In this document: positions 22,084-35,040 of the stretch, piece by piece | How the letters are laid out: each line of letters starts with the position of its first letter | How positions within the stretch are numbered: position 1 is the first letter of the stretch | From: Mixophyes australis | Lineage: Eukaryota; Chordata; Amphibia; Anura; Limnodynastidae | DNA length: 64,000 nt | NCBI GenBank assembly: GCA_036250195.1 | Contig: JAVHZZ010000008.1 | Location: 3,777,934-3,841,933, forward strand | Direction of reading: 5' to 3' | Program-made: the position numbers and the translations under genes | Notes under the pieces: model-generated | What the model was told of the DNA's origin: nothing | The model's input: the letters and a program-made list of their open reading frames with translations, nothing else | Database searches by the model: none

Positions 22084-24666
22084 CACACAAATTTTATAAT
22101 TTAGTTTTTGTTTTATTTGAATAGGGAACTTTACTGTGTTGCAGATTCAAAGTACACGGTTTAGATGAACAATGTTAAAATATATGCCCCCCCCCACCCC
22201 AATCCTTGTCTGCTGGATTCTCCTTAAATGGTATTATATCGTTTTTCATGTCTATGAACCCGCTAAACCTTCATATCATGATATACTGATCCTGTTGTTC
22301 TGAAAAATCGTCGCTTATCGTTATGTACATTATCATGACTCCTTCTAGTTATTTTTAGAGTGCCATATGGTAATGGTTATGTGACTTTGTGTGATAACAA
22401 ATAGCAAAGTTGTTGTCTTTGAACTGTAACACAATACTGCAGCACCAATAAAAATAATAAAAATAAAAATTGGTTAAAGTAGGAGAAGGGGAATCTAAAG
22501 AATATTATCCCAAACAGAAATGTTTTGGATTTACCGACTCAACACCTTGTCCCCCATGACCTAAATTAAAGCTTTTTTAAATAGAATTAGACTTTTACTT
22601 CTCCTGTTTTTATGGTCTTTTTATTGCATTTGAGTGTGTTTACATTTTATTGTTTTATTGTATCTGTGTGTTTTTACTAAGGCTATTTCCTTTAATAATA
22701 TGTTTTACAGTACCTGTGACTTCATGATGGTTTTATCCACATCTGGCTTTTATGTGCATCATATAATCAAATTTACCTACAGTTTTCCATACAATATACT
22801 GTGTTTCATTATTTTAATGTGGCCCTTATTTATGTATCTTTTTATTTGGCCCTCGTCTAAATAGTATTTATATTTTTTCAGCCCCTTTCTGGTTATCCCA
22901 TTAATTTGGAGCTCCTTTGTCGAAACAAAATAGGAGCGAATCCTCAGATGTACAGCTCAGCTTCTCATATTAAATATAGCCAATGGAATAACCGTACATG
23001 TGCCAATTAAGGGCTCTCACAATGACTTCAATGCCAGCTCCAGAAGTATGCCATCAGGGCCTGTAACGACTGCTGATCATTCTGTTGTTGGTACACATAA
23101 GAAACACCTTTCTGCAAGAGACACTTTGCATCCCACCAAAACGCGTGGCGTACAACTTTGCGAAATGCATAAAGTTCAACACTGTGGACACTGCAGCCAC
23201 GTCTGAAGTCTCCTGAATGTTGCTCTGACTTGTTCCACAATCCAGGTCTCCTCATCACCGGGAACTTCAAGGACTGAAGGACACTTGGGCTCAGCAATGA
23301 GGCACTGCAGCTTTGGAAACTCTTTGATATCCACAATACATGTTTTTAAGGTTTGCTAATTTACGTGTACTATAGCTTGTGGTTATTAAAGCATTTTCGC
23401 TTACTAGACCATATGGATGTTCTCTGTCCATATTCACTCTAAACTTTAAGGCATTATCGCCAACACAAAAGAAGGAACATTGAGCATATTGTCACTACCA
23501 CTTTTTATTATTAATCCTGTATGTGTAAGTGTTACCTGACGCCCTGCCCTCCTTTCCTGGCTGTATTACTGTTGTGCATATGGCTCCTAACAGATCCCAA
23601 CATTTAAGTTCAGACAACTGCTCCCATCATCCAGTCTGTATGTAGTGTTGGCTGCTCAGAGAAGCTCCAGGCTTTGAAACAAGACATGCTGGGACTGGTA
23701 GTTCTTTCTGTGAAAGCATCCTGCAGAGCTCAGTGACAAAAGCTGTCTGAAATGCACCAATCTGCTCCCAGCTTCTGATTAAGATTAAATACATGATGGA
23801 AACAGCTTTGCCCTTCACGGAATACAGAACCCCTGGAAAACCTATTTTGCAAGAGCCAAGGGATGAAATACAAACAGCACCAGATAGGTGGGAGGATTGT
23901 TATATAAGGAAGTATCTTGACTTTAGGTTTCCTTTAAATAAAGGGATTAATACTCTTCAAGGCAGTATACATATGTCAAAGAATCCAGACGTACTCCTCA
24001 TTTAGAGGCAAAAACATACAAAGTCCTGTATTTTCTTCCAATTCTGGTGTTTAATAAACATTTTTAGCCAGTGTTTAGTTTACACATTTTTCATGGTACG
24101 TTTCCTACTTTTCTCCATTCTACGTTGTCATGCTTCTAGAAAAGATGAGGTATTTTCTCAGTAATGACTTTAAGGTGGTTTCCCGCATTCCTAGAGAGGT
24201 TTCAGGGACAACAAGCTGACCTTCCCTGCTCACTGCATCCAGCTGCTGCCTGACGCTCCGGGAGCCTCTCACAGCGCCACTCTGCGCTCATCACTTTCCT
24301 TGTTTTGGAGAACTCAATCATAGTTTCACTTCTTACAGCAAATATATTATTCCAGAGGGCCAGTAATATTTCCTCTGTATACTTGATCTATGAAGGGACA
24401 GATTAGGGTAGGATCTGTCCAGACAGAATGACAGCGATTTTCTTCCAGCGCTGGATCAACGACTTAACCTTTCAACGTTCTGTTGATGTGACTATAAGCT
24501 GAAATATAATGGGGGGCACAGCACCCCCACATAAAATAATCAACATTCTCAGGGGGAGCTGCCCTCTGCTTCTTTCAGAATGGGTTCTGGCGTACCTGTC
24601 ATCGCAAATTAACATTTGGGATGTTGGCAGTGTCGTTGGATCAATAGAAATATACATTAGCTTTAA
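22084..24666. other. Intronic sequence; one unexplained 102-codon frame
   Basis: Mostly unrecognised, with a C run at 22187-22195 and an AT-rich part at 22560-22900. A minus-strand frame at 23028-23336 is open for 102 codons over ordinary-looking sequence (it includes VVRHAFWWDAKCLLQKGVSY). I do not recognise it, and it shows no obvious splice sites. Confidence 0.3.
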
Positions 24667-24980
24667 ATCATCATCATCACCATCACCATTTATTTATATA
24701 GCGCCACTGATTCCGCAGCGCTGTACAGAGAACTCATTCACATCAGTCCCTGCTACATTGGAGCTTACAGTCTAAATTCCCCCCCACACACACACAGAGA
24801 CTAGGGTCAGCCAATTAACCTACTAGTATGTTTTTGGAGTGTGGGAGGAAACCGGAGCACCTGGAGGAAACACGGGGAGAACATACAAACTCCACACAGA
24901 TAAGGCCATGGTCGGGAATTTAACTCATGACCCTAGGGCTGTGAGGCAGAAGTGCTAACCACTGAGCCACCATGCTGCCT
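24667..24980 (-). mobile_element. tRNA-headed SINE, nearly full length
   Basis: Copy 7, minus strand, with ATCATCATCACC tail, GCCACTGATTCCGCAGCGCT, conserved middle and a complete head ending at CTGAGCCACCATGCTGCC. It is similar to copy 3, so both probably come from the same young subfamily. Confidence 0.92.
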
Positions 24981-26547
24981 TTTCTTCTTTCTTTTTACAT
25001 TACCCGAAAACTGCTGAATCTTTCTCTTTTTGTGTAGTTTGCATTAGAAAAAAATGTGGGTAATAAAAATAAATAAAATTACCATAAAATATTTCCAAAA
25101 CAAATAACACCAGGATACTTTAATTCATGCTAGAATCTGGCGCGTAAATGATGGTAAGTTAGGCTTTAACTCTGACTAATAATGTTTGATTGTTCAAACC
25201 TGCATGACAGGTCCATTTAAATAAGAATTTTAAACCCTTAAAACAATTACTTTAATTTTGTTGGCTTAGTTTATGCCTCAACTTCTATTGTCTTCATGTC
25301 TTGTTCTGTGATCCTAAATACACTATCACGGACTGGGTAGCAGTCGACGGCTGACTCACACCTGCTGGGTATCATCACCAAGTAATTTAGTACAGAGGAT
25401 GAAACATTTAATATTGATAAGTTCTGTAATATAAATAATTGTAGCTGCTCTGATGGGATGTGTTACTAAGAGGAGAATATATTATATATGTAGAATGAGA
25501 AAATAAGAACAATTAACCACCTATATGTGAGCTATTCAATGTGTCTAGTGACTTAACACGCAAGTAAAGTCACAATCAGACATTAACATATCAAATACAT
25601 AAATATAAAATCATAATATAAATATATCAGAAGCAGTGTATTACTAAACTGAATAATATGCATGAAATAACTGTTTATATAAAGCTAAACATGTCCATCA
25701 CACTCTATGACTCCTCTGCAGCAGCTTTCCATGTTACGGGAGAAGTGTTTCTCGAACAGGGCAGACACAGAGTGACTGACAGCTTTTCAGGGTTGTTGTG
25801 GAGAAATGCACAGCGTGGGTTGGATTATTCACACACAGGGCGAGGCCAGTAACTCAGTCTCAGCCTTTCCCCCTGTACCAGATCCTATCACTGTCCTAAA
25901 GATGTGGTGGGAGCTTCAGCTGCCTCTAATGGCGAGGGGGGGGGGGAAGGGTAAGTACGTAACTTTGTGACATAGCTGCAGAATTAGTGTCATGGTTACA
26001 CTCAACAATCTACTTTACATCCATGGTTCATATCTGAAAATGTATATTTTGGGCATCGGTTGTCCTTGAAATCATGGTTTGCCATATATATATATAAATA
26101 TATATATACATGCAGCTCAATCACCATTGTGTTCTCCTTTAAGTCATAAACATTTCCATAAGGAAAACCCAGGGAACTGAGTCACCGAGTCTGGGAAAGA
26201 ATCTGGGCACATCTGGAATTTACTCTTCCTGTCACATGCTTATCAATATGCAGAAGAAATGTTAGATAAACCCAGCAGGAATGCTAATATTTGGATCTCT
26301 GCATCCTCTCTGTCCTCTTCTCTGCACTCTCCTCTTGCTCCATCACTAGGTCTCTCTGCTGTTTCTCACATGTGGAGTCTTCCCGTGCGATGACGGAGAG
26401 GATCTGCATTTACCTTAAAGGAAGCAGCCGCCACATGACCAGAAGGATTCACACGATTCTGTTTACCAATGTCGGCATAACATGTACAGGTCAGCGGGTA
26501 CCTCTTTAAAGATATTCCCCAGACAAAATCATAGATTTCCTGATAGA
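24981..26547. other. Intronic sequence, nothing recognised
   Basis: Contains a G run at 25937-25947 and a (TA)n tract at 26082-26108. No exon or family recognised. Confidence 0.4.
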
Positions 26548-27242
26548 TAATGAGGCACGTAAATTGCTTTTAATTAAAACTGCACATAAATCGGGCAATA
26601 CGCATGTCCGTATTCAACAAGGAGCGGATGTGAAGATCCGTCTGGTGAGGAATACGGGTCTAGGTCCGCTCTGATCTAACAGACAACACACTGCAGGATA
26701 CGTCCAATACATATGTGGAATATAAAGTCACAGAAGAATGCACAGAAAAAACTATTCAATTAATGTCACATGTCAATAATATTATCACTGATGACATTAT
26801 AACATTTAAAAAAGTTTTTTTTTCTATTTTACTTTCTTTCCATAAAATACATTTATCAGGAAATTATTAATGCAATTTTACAATTGCCCCTGATTGCAGA
26901 CACATGTTCTAGCTGTATACACAGCCATCATCACTAGTAATCAGCACTTACACCTAACCTGTAGCTGGTACAAGGGATTAAACAGAAAACACGTATCTTA
27001 GAGATGCCCAGACCTTGAATCGAAGCTCCAGCTGAGCACGTCCTTACTGTACACTGACTACGTGCATTCGCCCAGTCCCTCTCCCCGTTACACCCATGAA
27101 ATCGTAGGCTGTAATAAGGGACCTTTGTGCTCGAAGATGAATTGAACGTTGCTGCGCTCACTGGCGTATAGTCTGGTTCTGGGCATGCGTAAAGCGATTT
27201 TACGTAAAATATAGCATTTACATTCCTTAACGTATCAGGCCC
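26548..27242. mobile_element. 0.7-kb inverted-terminal element, copy B (reverse)
   Basis: Reverse orientation relative to copy A. It shares GAGCGGATGTGAAGATCCGT, GGATACGTCCAATACATATG, CAGCCATCATCACTAGTAAT and the end CATTCCTTAACGTATCAGGC. The length of about 695 bp matches copy A (712 bp), which supports a defined element. Confidence 0.7.
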
Positions 27243-29127
27243 TCAGTCTCTATTTTTAATGCCATTCTCTATGCACCTGGGCCCCGGTGATTGAGGGCTT
27301 GAATAAGGTAATATGTCCTCATACAGCACCAAGTTGATGTACTTTCAGGAAGTCGAACACATTACTTATAAAATGAAAAATACAATTATGATTTCCAAAG
27401 AAATTTAAAAAAATCCACAACAGAAGTTCTCACTTCTGTAACACTGGTTCACATAACGGGAAACATAACCGTTTACTCTGTAAGAATCACTTAAAGAATA
27501 CTCGTCCGTTATATAAAGCTGCACCTATGCTGGAGCTGTACAGTACACAGAGTCACATCGCTGACAGTGCTAAATATTTGGAAAGATAAAAATGTTTAGA
27601 GATCTTGGGTCCATGCACAATATGAAGTTGGTTACAGATCATGAACATTTAGGCTTTATTTTAAAACTGGACTCTGCCTCTTCACGAAAACTATAAATCT
27701 TCCAGGGATCAAACATGTTTGGTTCAAAGAAATGTGATGGAGAGTAATTTAAATAATAATTTGGTGAAATACAGAGTAAGATGTTGCGCTTCTCTGTGAC
27801 ATCAGAGCCCAGCGCCACTCTAGCAGGGTAACACCGACCTGGAGGACCAGCAAACGTCACCTTCACATGTAAGAAGCTGGGGCCTGCTTCTAATTCATGT
27901 CAGCAGCCGGCCAGGGAGAAATCTTTTGATTTCCAAGGCGCTCAGTTCCTGCCTGTCTACAGAAAAGAGGAGTGCTCAGAAAAGTTGTGTAAAATACTCC
28001 TAAACTATGGAGGTAAGAGCCCAGACAGCAGGCGGCCTTTGACGTGTTTCCACTTTTAGACTGTGTCTCTTTAGGCTATTCCGCCTCTAGTTTGCAGCCA
28101 CGTCTTCAAAGACCAGAAAGTAGGCTTGCACCATGGGCAGTCCACATAGGGACTGCAAAAATAAATCAGTTTCTGGCCCACATCTAACGCATGACCTTCA
28201 ACGAATGCTTTCAGGATTGCTCCATTAATACGCGCTGAACTTTCCACACTGCCACAATAACCACATTAAAAACAAACATTTTACACCTTCTTATTACACA
28301 GTAAATCGAGCAGGACCCTCGGCTGACCTCAGAAATCCAGCTGCTCTTTATTAAGACAATAAATCTTTTTTTTTTTACTGATAACTCTTTAAATATATCT
28401 TCTACTCTTTAATAAGTGTATCAATGTCTTGAACCCGCTGGTCTCCCCTGAGTGCTATCCATAGGCCTCTGGCAGGTATCAATGAAACAACAATGATATA
28501 TTAATTAGAGGTCGTTCTAAATTAAATCAGTGAAGGTGGCTCTGTGAACTCTTGACCTTCCTCATTTAACATGTCTGGGTGATCCACAGCCTTTATACCT
28601 CTCCTTGGAGCCTGGTAACACATTCTCTTCCATTGATGAAAACTAATCAGAGGTGGATCGTGTGTCTTTCGATGTCAGTGAAACTTGGAATAAGACGTGT
28701 TTGAATTTCATTTTGGCGGCTCAGCTTTGTATTCGGCTAATGGCAAATGTGCTCCCGACCTGCCCCCAAAGTCATTAGCCCCATCCATCCAGCTCTTGTG
28801 GGATGCGGAACGACTTTCTGAGAGCACATTTGGTTTTCATTTATTTCCATTTAACTTTCCAACATCCAGAACTTCTGAGATTGGAAGACGGTCTGTTCTT
28901 TCTCTTAAGTGAATAGTAATTGTTAAAGCGTCAGGAAATGACTACGTCGTGGGGCTACGCGTATTTAATTAAGCATGTAACCGTTGTAGCTCAATCTGCC
29001 TGTCATACATGTGTAATGGCTCTATCAACACAATGTGTATTTCCATGTAAAGTCATTTCATTGAAATGCTGCTTTGATTAATAATACATTCCAGCGTTAG
29101 TGAATACATAGCACATTAATACCATAC
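27243..29127. other. Intronic sequence without recognisable repeats
   Basis: One of the longer stretches with no repeat family. The part at 28670-29095 has homeodomain-type TAATTA and ATTAATAA words and little low-complexity sequence. A candidate for conserved noncoding DNA, which sequence alone cannot show. Confidence 0.3.

Positions 29128-29168
<41 letters not shown>
29128..29168. repeat. (TA)n microsatellite
   Basis: About 20 uninterrupted TA dinucleotides. Confidence 0.97.
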
Positions 29169-29173
<5 letters not shown>

Positions 29174-29214
29174 TACTCGGGTTTATGGTCAGATGTGAGA
29201 GAGTGTAATCAGCC

Positions 29215-29545
29215 GTTATTATCATCATCATCAACATTTATTTATATAGCGCCAGCAGATTCCGCAGCGCTTTACAATTGGGAACCAACAGTAATAAAAT
29301 AATACTGGGTAATACAGACAGAGAGGTAAGAGGGCCCTGCTCACAAGCTTACAATCTATAGGACAATGGTTTGCATATTTTTCAGCTAGAATGCAAAGGT
29401 AAAAGTATTCAATGGGTTGTATGATCAGTCACACAGCAATGTTAGTCAGAGGGTTGTTGTCTTGTGTTAGCTGTGTAGACGGTGGTTATAGGGTAACCTA
29501 GGGAGGGTAGGAGGTTGGTTGAGGAATATTATAAGCTTGTCGGAA
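29215..29545 (-). mobile_element. L2-type LINE 3' end, 5'-truncated
   Basis: Minus strand. It shares ACAGACAGAGAGGTAAGAGG, GCTTACAATCTATAGGACAA and CACACAGCAATGTTAGTCAG with 11912-12720, but without the SINE there. The 3' stem GCAGATTCCGCAGCGCTTTA is like the SINE tail, which suggests that such a LINE mobilises the SINE. Confidence 0.75.
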
Positions 29546-29611
29546 GAGGTGGGTCCACCTCACTAATTATTTGAAAAAATAACTTTTGCACTTTATTACA
29601 TGTAGCACTAA

Positions 29612-30825
29612 GATTATTATTATTATTATTATTATCGTTTATTTGTAGGGCGTCACAAGGTTTCCGCAGCGCCGCACATAGTACAAACAGTAGACTATAC
29701 AGTAGACTATACAGGGTAGAACAGTACAGAACAATAAACACACAGTACCAGTACTTCAGAAACTCCGGGAGGGCAGATACAGTAGAGACGGAGCAGAAGA
29801 ACAGGTATGGAGACTGGAGGGAAGAGGGCCCTGCTCATTCGAGCTTACATCCTAAGGGAAGGTAAACAAAGTCAGGCACAAAAGGGAGCCAGTGAATCAA
29901 AGGGGAGAGAGATGAGGGGTCAAGGGAGGATGAGCAGAAGAGATGAGAGGTTAAATGGATGGTTGGTAGGCCTTGAGGAACAGGTGAGTTTTAAGTGCCC
30001 GTTTGAAGGAGCACAGATTGGGAGAGAGACGGATGGAGCGAGGAAGGTCGTTCCAGTGAAGGGGGGCAGCACGGGAGAAGTCTTGGATTCGAAAGTGGGA
30101 AGAGGTGATCAGTGTGGAGGAGAGGCGGCGATCATTGGCTGAGTGCAGGGAGCGGACAGGAGTGTGAATGGTGAGGAGGTTAGAGATATAAGGGGCAGTA
30201 GACTGGGAGAGAGCCTTGTAAGTGGTGGTAAGGAGTTTAAAAAGGATTCTGTAGGGGAAGGGGAGCCAGTGTAAGGCGAGACAGAGTGGAGAGGTGGAGG
30301 AGGAGCGGCGTGAGAGGAAGATGAGTCTTGCAGCCGCATTGAGTATAGAGCGGAGGGGGGCAAGGTGGGAGTGAGGGAGGCCAGTAAGGAGAAGGTTGCA
30401 GTAGTCGAGGCGGGAGATGATGAGAGCATGGATGATGGTTTTGGTGGCATCCCGAGAGAGAAAGGAACGGATGCGGGCAATGTTACGGAGTTGGAAGCAA
30501 CAGGCTTGGGCGAAGGGATTGAATGTGGGGGGCAAAAGAGAGAGAAGAGTCAAGAGTGACACCCAGGCAGCGGAGTTGGGTGACAGAGGAGATAGTGGAG
30601 TTATTGACAACGATAGAGAGATCGTGGTGGGATTGGAGTCTGGGTGGGGGAAAGACAATAAGTTCAGTTTTTGAGATGTTAATTTTAAGAAAGCGTGAGG
30701 ACATCCAGGAAGAGATAGCTGAGAGGCAGTCAGTCACACGAGAGAGGAGGGAGGAGAAAAGATCAGGAGAAGAGATGTAGAGCTGAATGTCATCAGCGTA
30801 AAGGTGACAAGGAGAGAACATGAAG
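29612..30825 (-). pseudogene. L2-clade LINE, 5'-truncated, reverse transcriptase remnant
   Basis: A minus-strand non-LTR retrotransposon. From 30821 downward it reads SPCHLYADDIQLYIS, including the YADD catalytic motif of reverse transcriptase, then LRCLGVTLDSSLSF. Near 30500-30560 the frame shifts and continues at 30545-29951 with LRNIARIRSFLSRDATKTII, SRLDYCNLLLTGLP and LNAAARLIF, the conserved C-terminal region of L2-type proteins, to a stop at 29951. The 3' UTR ends CGCCCTACAAATAAACG followed by an (ATA)n-like tail at 29612-29634. The copy lacks everything 5' of the YADD motif, so it cannot move. The 3' stem-loop region resembles that of the SINE copies. Confidence 0.92.
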
Positions 30826-31309
30826 AGACATCCAGCAATATTTACACAATATAAAACTTACCAGAAGGTAGCCTAAGAGCCTCCAAAGTGGAACTACAAA
30901 GACCAGCACTCCCTGACAGCAGCAATGCTTTCTGCTGCAGCACAGACATGGGGTTATGTTTAATCTGCTTTTCTGCTGCTTCGTCTTTACCAACCTCTGT
31001 GATTCCATTATTACCGGGGGCAGGTTCTAGCTTCTAACTCATTATGCGGCTCTGAATATACTCCTGATTCCTCCCCAGAACTCTTCCTTCCTTACTGCCT
31101 CATGGCCCCGTCTATACTGACTGCTGCTTTCATGTACTGGAACCGTTTATTGTCATAATCCATAAATCACGTAAAGCACTTTCCCATTGTGTTCTCCTGT
31201 CATCACACCATCTGCAAATAATGTAATATGTGTTCTCTCCCTTCCCTGCCTCACTCTACTGCCACGTTTTCATCTCCTTCCAGACCTCATCTGTCCGTTG
31301 CAGATGTTC
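30826..31309. other. Intronic sequence, nothing recognised
   Basis: No repeat family or exon seen. Confidence 0.4.
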
Positions 31310-31321
31310 CTTTCATGTCAG

Positions 31322-31525
31322 CGGCTTGTCTCCTCCTCCCACTGTCACTGTGAGGAGCACTGCTATCGTAGGGGAATGTCAGACACAAAAATATGGTCAC
31401 TGGGCACATCCTCCCACTGTCACTGTGAGGAGCACTGCTACCGTAGGGGAATGTCAGACACAAAAATATGGTCACCGAGCACCTCCTCCTGCGGGCACTG
31501 TGAGGAGCACCGCTGCACTAGGTAA
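31322..31525. repeat. ~83-bp tandem repeat, 2.5 units
   Basis: Units begin CTCCTCCCACTGTCACTGTG and continue AGGAGCACTGCTATCGTAGG and GACACAAAAATATGGTCACT. The same opening words occur singly at 32994-33035, beside the CA-rich block, so the unit is dispersed. Confidence 0.8.
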
Positions 31526-32010
31526 TGAGGGGAATGTTATACACACAGACATGAACTACCCGTCACACTGTAATATGAAACCCTCTCAATAATATATAAA
31601 ATATGATCGCTGAGAAGAAGCATTGGCTGATGCACCTGATTGTCTCTCTCTATAGTTTGCAGCGGACAGAGGTGGTCAGAAGCCCAGAGAGGGCGCTGGT
31701 GTGGTTACGGCTTCTCCGGGGAACGCCGCCTCACTTTTCGGTTGAATGATTCTGGAAAACATTATCTAATTTTTTATGGAAAATAAAATCATTTAAATAC
31801 TTTGACTTCTAATTTGATCTCTATGAATCTATTCAATATCAGCATGTGGAAGACATATCTGGATGTCGCTCCTCGGTACAGACAGACTAACACTGCAGCA
31901 ATAATCCGGTTACATGTATGTGTAACGTGGGACTTGTTGTCCAGGAACGGGGTGTCTATAACATTTCAAAAACTAGTAAGAAAAGAAAAAGGTAAATAAT
32001 TGCCGTCACT
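31526..32010. other. Intronic sequence, nothing recognised
   Basis: No repeat family or exon seen. Confidence 0.4.
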
Positions 32011-32011
32011 C

Positions 32012-32985
32012 AGCGATCATCATCATCGTTTAATGGTAACTCTGCAGCCCGGACAGATGGTATAACATATACAAAACATACATAAATCCAGAACACGCAC
32101 ATAAAAGGTTGACGAAGAAGCTGCATATGTGAAATAGGGGGTAGAGAGGGCGCTGCCACAAGAGCTTACAGTCTAGAACAGTGATGGGCACCAGGGGGCC
32201 CTCAGCTCCTTCCTGTTTATTGTCGGATGTATTAGTTATAGCGTGTAAGACTTGTGACATATTATTACAGATCGGTGTCTCTTTCTCTGATTTAATGTAT
32301 TGTTTTATCTTATTACTGAGATTAAGGGTAATGTGTGGCCCTTATGAAGGTTAGAGGGTGGGCCCTGACGCGTATCAGGGTGCTTATCATTGGTCGAGAG
32401 TAAGAGGCCTATTAGAACTCAGAGTGGACACGAGACTGACGCTGGTAGAACATGAGGGTGTAACATCAGGTGGGGGTAGGACAGGGTATAGCGGAGAGCT
32501 GGGTTCACACTTAGAAGACTGAAAGTTGGGAGAGTCTGGTCAGGCGGGTGAGGGGGTTCTAGGGTTTAAGTGGGGAGCAGCGCAGGAGAAGTTTTGGAGG
32601 GCAGAATGAGAGGTGGTCACTAGAGAACAGGGGAAGGTCAGGGGCAGATATAAGAGGGCGTGAGGGAAAGTATCTTGTGTGTCCTAGGATGGATTATAAC
32701 AGAATAGACAGTTGACAGAAAATCAGAAAGGATGAGGTTACAGTAGCCAAGATGGGAGATAATGAGAGAATGAATAATGAATTTGGTAATGTCCAGAGTG
32801 TGAAAAAGGCATATTCTGGCAATATTTAGAAGGAGGAGCTACATGACAGCATGAGGGATTGGGTGTGTAAAGTAAAGGTGGGGTGAGGATCACACCAAGG
32901 CAGTTGGCATAGCGGGCTAGGGAGAGTGTCATGTTGTCAATGGTGAGGAAGACTTGTGGGAGTGGGCAGATAACACACAGACATG
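32012..32985 (-). mobile_element. Diverged L2-type LINE fragment with hAT-like insert
   Basis: Minus strand. The 3' end is at ATCATCATCATCGTTTAATG, followed by GCGCTGCCACAAGAGCTTAC. At about 32182 an hAT-like start CAGTGATGGGCACCAGGGGG intervenes up to about 32370. From about 32550, GAGGTTACAGTAGCCAAGAT and GGGAGATAATGAGAGAATGA are typical of the L2 C-terminal coding region in reverse. Frames are broken throughout. Confidence 0.6.
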
Positions 32986-33036
32986 ATCACTTACCTCCTC
33001 CTCCTACAGTCACTGTGAGGAGCACTGCTGCACAAG

Positions 33037-33767
33037 GTACATACAGGCACACACAAACACACACACACATACAGACAGACACAAACATACAGACACAAAC
33101 ACACATACAGGCACACGCACACACACATAACATATACAGGCACACACATACATACAGACACACACACACATACATACAGACATACAGGCACACAAAAACA
33201 CACACACACAGGCACACACACATACAGACACACGCACACACACTTAACATATACAGGCACACACACATACATACAGACACAAACACACATACAGGCACAC
33301 GCACACACACATAACATATACAGGCACACACATACATACAGACACACACACACATACATACATACATACATACAGACATACAGGCACACAAAAACACACA
33401 CACACACACACACACAGGCACACACACATACAGACACACGCACACACACACATAACATATACAGGCACACACACATACATACAGACACAAACACACATAC
33501 AGGCACACGCACACACACATAACATATACAGGCACACACAAACACATACAGACACAAACTCACATACAGGCACACACAAACACATACACACATACAGACA
33601 CAAACACACATACAGGCACACGCACACACACATAACATATACAGGCACACACATACATACAGACACACACACACACACATACAGACACACGCACACACAC
33701 ATAACATATACAGGCACACACACACACACATACATACAGACACAAACACACATACAGGCACACACAA

Positions 33768-33798
<31 letters not shown>

Positions 33799-33932
33799 GG
33801 CACACGCACACACACATAACATACAGGCACACACAAACACACACACACACATACAGACACAAACACACATACAGGCACACACAAACACATACATACACAC
33901 ATACAGGCGCACACACACACACAGAGACCTCA
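33037..33932. repeat. CA-rich compound micro/minisatellite
   Basis: About 0.9 kb of CACACA with recurring motifs ACATACAGACACAAACACAC, ACAGGCACACGCACACACAC and ATAACATATACAGGCACAC. Cys/Val-rich minus-strand frames of up to 309 codons are translations of (TG)n and not genes. Confidence 0.97.
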
Positions 33933-34619
33933 GGGCCCCTTACATCTACACAAAGATGCATTTATATTAAGGTCCATAAACTGAAAGAGAATCCACCACC
34001 GGATACAATTAACCAGCAGTGAGTGATAAAATCAAACTCTCCAAATCCACTCTCAATGTATCTCTTCACCACGACAATTGCAGAGCGAGCGTTATCCCTA
34101 GAAGAGAGGGGCTTTTGTCTGACTTGTCTGCTGCAGGATATGAGACCCCTTAGTGATGTCTGTGGTCTGATACGTATTTTATGGGAAGAGATGACTAAAT
34201 ACCACTGAGGGGGTGAACCTCCTAAATCTTTGTATTGTGCGGGTCATAGAGCAAAGGTTGTACAATACTGGAAACAGAATCTCTTTCATTTTCTATCTGC
34301 CACAAACTACGAGAGTGAAGGATGAGCCTCATTCTCAGTCTCCGTCTCATTATAGTGATTTGTCGCCGTCTCGATATCTTACAATAACACTTGTGTGTAG
34401 TCTGCACCCAGCAAGTACTATCTGTACAAATAACCTGACATATGTGAGTAACACAACAATGATTCCCAATATCATGCTGTACTCTTTATACCGCAAACCA
34501 GGGACACCATCGACCCTGCACTTCCACCGCTGTGATTTAGTACACGTACGTCATGTAAATAGAGAACACACGCAGGTAAGGACACCGCATGATGGACAGC
34601 CAAGGTTTGCAATTGCTTA
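33933..34619. other. Intronic sequence, nothing recognised
   Basis: A 135-codon frame at 34213-34620 has no recognisable family and no splice context. The last bases, 34617-34619 (TTA), are the target site of the next element. Confidence 0.35.
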
Positions 34620-35040
34620 AGCTGGGTAAACACTACAGAAATTTCGACCAACTTTTTATGCCGAGCGATTTTACATGCGATCGATGGTCCGATCGCTCGG
34701 TCCATGGGCTGCATACACACTAGCCTTGTTTAGGACAATAAAAGGAAAAGCGGACGTCCCTTTAGCGACTTTTTACAGCCATGTTGTTGTGAGCAATGAC
34801 TGTAATTTCGTACTCACTGTTGTGGATCGGTCGGAAGTTTGTACACACTACACAGCGGAAACGAGATTGGAACGAAAATATTAAACGGTACTACCAACCA
34901 AATGAGGCGACAATCGTCCATTTGGGCAGACTTTCGACCATCGTGTCACTGCACACACTGACCCGACTTTTGAACGAGCGGTCGTATGTCGGCTGATTGA
35001 GCCGATTATTGGACGAAAACAGTGTAGTGTGTACCCAGCT
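34620..35040. mobile_element. Harbinger-like MITE, 421 bp, TTA duplication
   Basis: Ends AGCTGGGTAAACACTACA and (inverted) AGCTGGGTACACACTACA differ by one base. TTA flanks both sides (34617-34619, 35041-35043), the 3-bp duplication usual for PIF/Harbinger. There is no transposase. The inside is full of CGATCG, TCGGTCGG and TTTTCGTCC-like words. I remember near-identical MITEs as common in frog genomes. Confidence 0.85.

Noticed and set aside
29807..30142. Plus-strand frames at 29.8-30.8 kb
   Set aside because: Antisense shadows of the L2 coding region.
32991..33920. 309-codon Cys/Val-rich minus-strand frame
   Set aside because: It is a translation of the CA/TG-rich microsatellite; all frames are open because the repeat lacks stops.
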